Assembly (NCBI GenBank): GCA_903813345.2
Contig: CAIIXF020000007.1
Location: forward strand, 19,891,564 to 19,955,563
Direction of reading: 5' to 3'
Length of the DNA stretch: 64,000 bases
Source of the DNA: Owenia fusiformis
Lineage: Eukaryota; Annelida; Polychaeta; Sabellida; Oweniidae
Every line of letters begins with the position of its first letter. The stretch's first letter is position 1. The notes under the pieces were generated by a model. It had not been told where the DNA came from, ran no database searches, and worked only from the letters and a program-made list of their open reading frames with translations. This document shows, one piece after another, positions 59,732 to 64,000 of this stretch. The position numbers and the translations under genes were made by a program.

Positions 59732-61861
59732 GTAAGTAGATCAGTAAGTAGTCAGCAACTTGATAAACTTAAATATTATCTAAACTACAGGCTGTATATA
59801 GTTATTGGTAATTTAACATGTTAATGGTAACTTCTGTGAAAACAATACTCGTCTCACTTTGGAAAGGCCTGCTATATATGTTCAAGTAGAATCAAAGAAA
59901 TTGACCCCAAGTACATGTAAGTTCATTCTGTTAATTTTGCACATTTGTTTGTTTAACTTTAAGATCTAGTAAAGGATGATATAAATGATTTTATTTCATT
60001 GATTTGATTAAATAATTTTATTACATAATAGAAACAATATGATTGACTTCAAGAACTTATATAATATTAGCAGTTCCCTCTCCCTCTTTTCATATTGGTA
60101 AAGAGACTCTATATTAACAAAATTACTTAAGAACATTTTCTCTATCCTAGCCATTATTAGTTTTATAATAGACCCTGTTAATGATTCCTAGTAATATAAG
60201 AGTGGCATTTATATGATCTTTGCATGTGTTTCTCTTATTTGTATCACAGCAAATGATGAAAAATGGTTTAATGGTTTATGAAAGCTTATTAAAGGTTTAT
60301 TAGTTTGGGATATTAAACTGTTCTTTGTGTGATATGGAATAGACGTCTTTGAATATGTAATCCACTATCAAAATACTTTTTAAAATTCCAATTTTAAATT
60401 ACATCATTGTTTTGATTGAAACCAATGTTTGTATCCTAGAACTACTACACATGGCTTGACATTCACTTAGTGATAGCATAAGCATATAGAATCATATATA
60501 ATTCAACCTGAGCCTGTAGCCATTTTGAAAATTTATGACTATGAGAATTGTTTCGAAATAATCATGAAAAGAGCTGGATTTAGTATATATGCAAGTAAGT
60601 GACACATTTACAAAGATTTTTTAAAATTAATAATTTTGTATTGTAGCTTGTTTTGTCTTCCGTATTTTAGGAGACAGTCATCCGTTCAGTTAAATCACTC
60701 TGCAAAATTTATTGCCATATTTCTTTCCTGGTTTTAAAGCATCCCTAAGGTACGTACCTGCTATATATGGCTGTGTTCTAATTTTTAAATAAATAAGCAT
60801 AAATACTATAATCTTATCTGACAGCTGACACATTCAGTTGTTTATGCCCCTTTAACTAAAATACTAAAAGAAATGTTTTTGTGTCCCTTTAATCAAATAG
60901 GAATTTCTAAGAATGATTGACACAATTACCCCCAGAATCGAGGCTGTTCTTTGAATTTTATCTGATGCCTTCAAGATCATTATATATGATGTACACGTCC
61001 TTTTCATAGTCCTAGTTTTTTCTATATTTTACACAAATATTGGAAGGGCAGTATAATCTATATTTTCCGGATCAGATAGTGGCATCTAAGATAAAATAAA
61101 GCATTATTGCATATTGATTAATACATTATACTCTGACTCTATAATCTTGTCTACCTAAAATAAAACATGAAAATTCCCTTAACATTTTACATCCAATAAG
61201 TTTCATGGTCATATGGGATCTCTTAGCCATTCTTTACTATAAGCTTAGATACAATGTCGATGTCTTATTAGCTTATACTGGTTAAGGGTTTCTTTAAGAG
61301 CCTCAAACTAAAATTAATGATTTTTAGTTTTTTTTATTGTTATTCTGTTTCTATGTTTCGATGCTCAAGGATTTAGGGGTCACGTCAAATATTAATGTGT
61401 CATATTTGTAAAAAAAATATTAGAGGTAAAAACCAAGCTTGTTATAAATAAACATTGTCAAACATTCATAATTAGTTGATGATACTCTAATGTCAATGTT
61501 TCTCAAGCTTTAATACAAAGGAGAGGGGATCATAAGCTATATTAAGTAGTTTTGAAAAAGTAATATTTTGACCTGGTCCCTCTTAAATAAAATTATGCAA
61601 GGGTGCTTCTTATAAATACATGCATCACTATATAACTTTGAGAAAATGATTTTGAGCTCTATCTTGGGTGTTTCTAATGCTTCTTTTGAGTAGATTTCAT
61701 AAGAAAAACACAATTGTTCAAAAAAGATAAAAAGAAAGTATAGTCACAAGCTGACTGAGAAGAGGAAGGATAATATATGACATAGTTTTAATAGTTTTAA
61801 TGATTCAACATAAATAAGTCAGACAACTCAGTAGTATCAGAACACAGTTTCCACAAACAAG
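59732..61861. other. Noncoding spacer upstream of first exon 4
   Basis: AT-rich, no supported exon or bounded repeat. Its 3' end presumably holds the promoter of the 61862 exon; CCACAAACAAG precedes the ATG. Confidence 0.4.
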
Positions 61862-62144
61862 ATGGCTGACTTTGAGTCAAAAGAAGATGATGGCACACAA
61901 TCTCACAAACAAAAACCTGAAATGTTGCATATAATGAAAAAGAAAAGTAAAACATCTTTGGGTCTGAGGAAAACAAACCCAGTTGATAAGAATATTAGTG
62001 TTAATATAACAGAGACATTATCCCGTAGTTCTAGTAAAGCATCGCTGTCTCGAAAAGCTTCTGCTTCACCATTACCACTTGTTAGATGGCGTTCTAGTGG
62101 CTCCGCAAAGTTAAAATGGTTAGCTGTTGGTGAGAAATCACGTG
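61862..62144 (+). CDS. Alternative first coding exon 4 (94 codons plus one base)
   Basis: ATG at 61862 in good context (AACAAGATGG), open to donor TCACGTG|GTAAGT at 62144, phase 1. The peptide starts MADFESKEDDGTQSHKQKPE and continues with a basic, Ser-rich stretch (SRSSSKASLSRKASASPLPL). RKAS and SRSSSKAS resemble PKA/PKC-type sites. It ends KLKWLAVGEKSR. Like the other first exons it reads as an unstructured regulatory N-terminus. Confidence 0.7.
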
Positions 62145-62357
62145 GTAAGTGAGGTCAGAATACAATTTAGAAGCAAACAGGCTGTACGTACAAGAAGTAT
62201 TTGAGAAAACATTGTAATATACTTTTTTCATTTTTATTATGGTACCCTATTTTGACATGGCCTTTGGAATGCTCTCATGGTCGAATAAGAAAAAAATATT
62301 AACTTGTCCAACTTGTCTGGCAAATGTGTAGCTATTTTGTCTAAAAGGCAAAGGTGC

Positions 62358-62517
62358 AACATATTTGTTCATCAGTTCGATTTTTATCAAAGCCATTTTA
62401 TATGTTATTTATTACTCTTTAACTAGGTATAGCTGGAAACATATTTGTTCATCAGTTCGATTTTTATCAAAGCCATTTTATATGTTATTTATTACTCTTT
62501 AACTAGGTATAGCTGGA
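62358..62517. repeat. Exact 80 bp tandem duplication
   Basis: The 80-base unit starting AACATATTTGTTCATCAGTT and ending TAGGTATAGCTGG occurs twice back to back (62358-62437, 62438-62517) without a single difference, just downstream of the fourth first exon. Confidence 0.95.
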
Positions 62518-64000
62518 AACATAATAGAGTACTGTGGCCTAGTTTTTTCACAATACATAAAAGCATTTTTGGCTTAATGGTTAGTTCAAAAGATAAACTG
62601 GTAGTGAGACTAGGAAATCATCCATTGTTTGACAATTTGCTTGATAGCCTTTTTAAAATGACTGTCAGATACAAGTATACAACATACATAACTACATGTT
62701 TGATTAGATTTGCTATGGCCAATGCCACTAGCTGTTCTAGCCCGGGGGTTCACTCCAAATAATTTGGGTAGGTATGTGCAGCACGTTCAATTTTGGCTTT
62801 GAGCATAAAACATGGCCAATCTGAGAGGAAAAAAACATGGAAAATTGTCTAAGAAAGTACCCTTTTTAAGTCAAAATTCAGTTTTTCTACAGAAAATTGT
62901 CTTAAATTCATTAAATCAGTTGCTGAGGCCTGGAACAAATTACTAGAAAAGTTGATTTTTTAGTCATTTATTAGTCTCAGAGGAATTAAACATGGAAACC
63001 TTCAATCTTGAGAGGAAATTGACATGGAAAAAATGCTCAAAAAGGGGGTCTTTGGGGCTGCACATAGGTATTAAGAAGTATATTGGAGTGAAACCCCCAG
63101 TTGTTCTAGTTTTGTTAGATATTACATTTCCATTTCCAAAAAGATGTCGCCTGAATCAAAATTTTGCTCAAGCTGATTAAAAGCTTACGGCCATTGTTAA
63201 CATACATTTACTTACGTCTGCTAATATTCTCTCAATATCACTTCATCTTTTTAGCTTAACTTTATTTAAAAATCAGCCAATAGAAAATCTTAATTTTTAT
63301 TCATTTTCCTTTGATCCTCGATCGACTGAATATAACAGTGCCACAGTGCCTTCAATTTATTTTATATACATGTACAACATAAAACATAAACATCATAAAA
63401 GTAAAAACTAGTAATCTAACATGTCTAATGCATTTTATTGCCTGTACTTTCTAGAAATAATTTGTAAAGATTAGAGGTTTAATTGAATATCCAGGATATG
63501 CTAAAATATAAGTTGTAATTAGAAAGGTAATAAATGAATTCATGATTGTACCTTTGCCCATATAAAAGTAACCATGGTGATCATGCCTGTGAAACACTTT
63601 AGAATTAATTGAATGATTTTGGGATCTTTCTGCAGTTCTGGATCCTTGTGAATCTGATTCAACTCTATTTTAAGTTTCTAAATATGATCATCGTTGACAT
63701 TTTTGTCAGGGGTGCAATACAACTATCGTGACAAGGTTTTGTAATAAAAAAGCTTATAAAATCAAAAGGAAATATTTTTATAAGCTAAAAGAAAAGTTTG
63801 ATTGATAGTTATTATGATAGATCAACATTTCAAACGGTTTAATTAAACGAAGGCTTTGAAATCTTTGCGATTTTTCTGAACAAGAATCAAACAAATAAAC
63901 ACTTATAATTGGATGTTTGAACATGTGTGATGTTAGTTGACAATTACTCCTTTGAATTGTCAAATACAGTTCGTTTATTTTAGGGATATTACTACCGTAG
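62518..64000. other. Intron sequence of the truncated plus-strand gene
   Basis: AT-rich, with no further first exon or common exon found. An acceptor-like TTTATTTTAG occurs at about 63973-63982, but the short remainder meets a TAG in the required phase, so the shared downstream exon most likely lies beyond the window. Confidence 0.4.

Overview
The window is AT-rich, intron-rich animal nuclear DNA. Conserved coding segments are short exons bounded by GT/AG splice sites with matching phases, and the space between them is packed with hairpin-forming and terminal-inverted-repeat elements. The complete Atos-family gene shows that it is metazoan. The repeat style (GGGGCGTAGCC-type elements, GTCACCACC/GGTGGTGAC elements, GGAC/GTCC-rich motifs) looks like a marine lophotrochozoan or another non-vertebrate, but the sequence does not settle the phylum. 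No bacterial-type operons, CRISPR arrays, rRNA genes or intact tRNA genes were seen.

Layout. (1) 1077-3212, plus: last exons of a single-pass membrane protein whose 5' part lies outside the window, with two alternative C-termini. (2) 3.6-12.5 kb: gene-poor repeat field holding a ~130 bp tandem array, two nested inverted-repeat elements and a 1.37 kb foldback element. (3) 12803-30747, plus: complete Atos homolog (ATOSA/FAM214A type), 12 coding exons, predicted 1219 aa. Its five-codon first exon lies 9.2 kb upstream, behind a CCAAT/E-box promoter. (4) 35782-37529, minus: complete three-exon gene for a 219 aa Tyr/Trp-rich soluble protein not recognised by name, with a likely 5' leader exon and NRF1-like motif near 38.6 kb. 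(5) 41374-53947, minus: complete seven-exon gene for a 188 aa protein with about five membrane segments, also not recognised. (6) From 47658 to the end, plus: five exons that all end in phase 1. Four start with their own ATG (54380, 58657, 59494, 61862), so they look like mutually exclusive first exons of one large gene whose common body lies beyond base 64000. The first of them is head to head with the minus-strand membrane gene across a 432 bp ETS/YY1-type interval.

Repeats. Several elements can be bounded by target-site duplications: a hAT-type element at 45042-45618 (8 bp GTATGTAC), a PIF/Harbinger-like element at 42946-43420 (TAA), and a nested insertion at 54664-55020 (ATTTGTCACT). Two copies of a tRNA-derived sequence lie at 48143-48341 and 49708-49905; one has LTR-like TGTAAYGACCC...GGGTCRTTACA ends.

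The best candidates for something undescribed are the multi-promoter first-exon cluster interleaved with the antisense membrane gene, and the tRNA-bearing TG...CA element. All gene models come from reading frames, splice signals and remembered family similarity; no database search was run.
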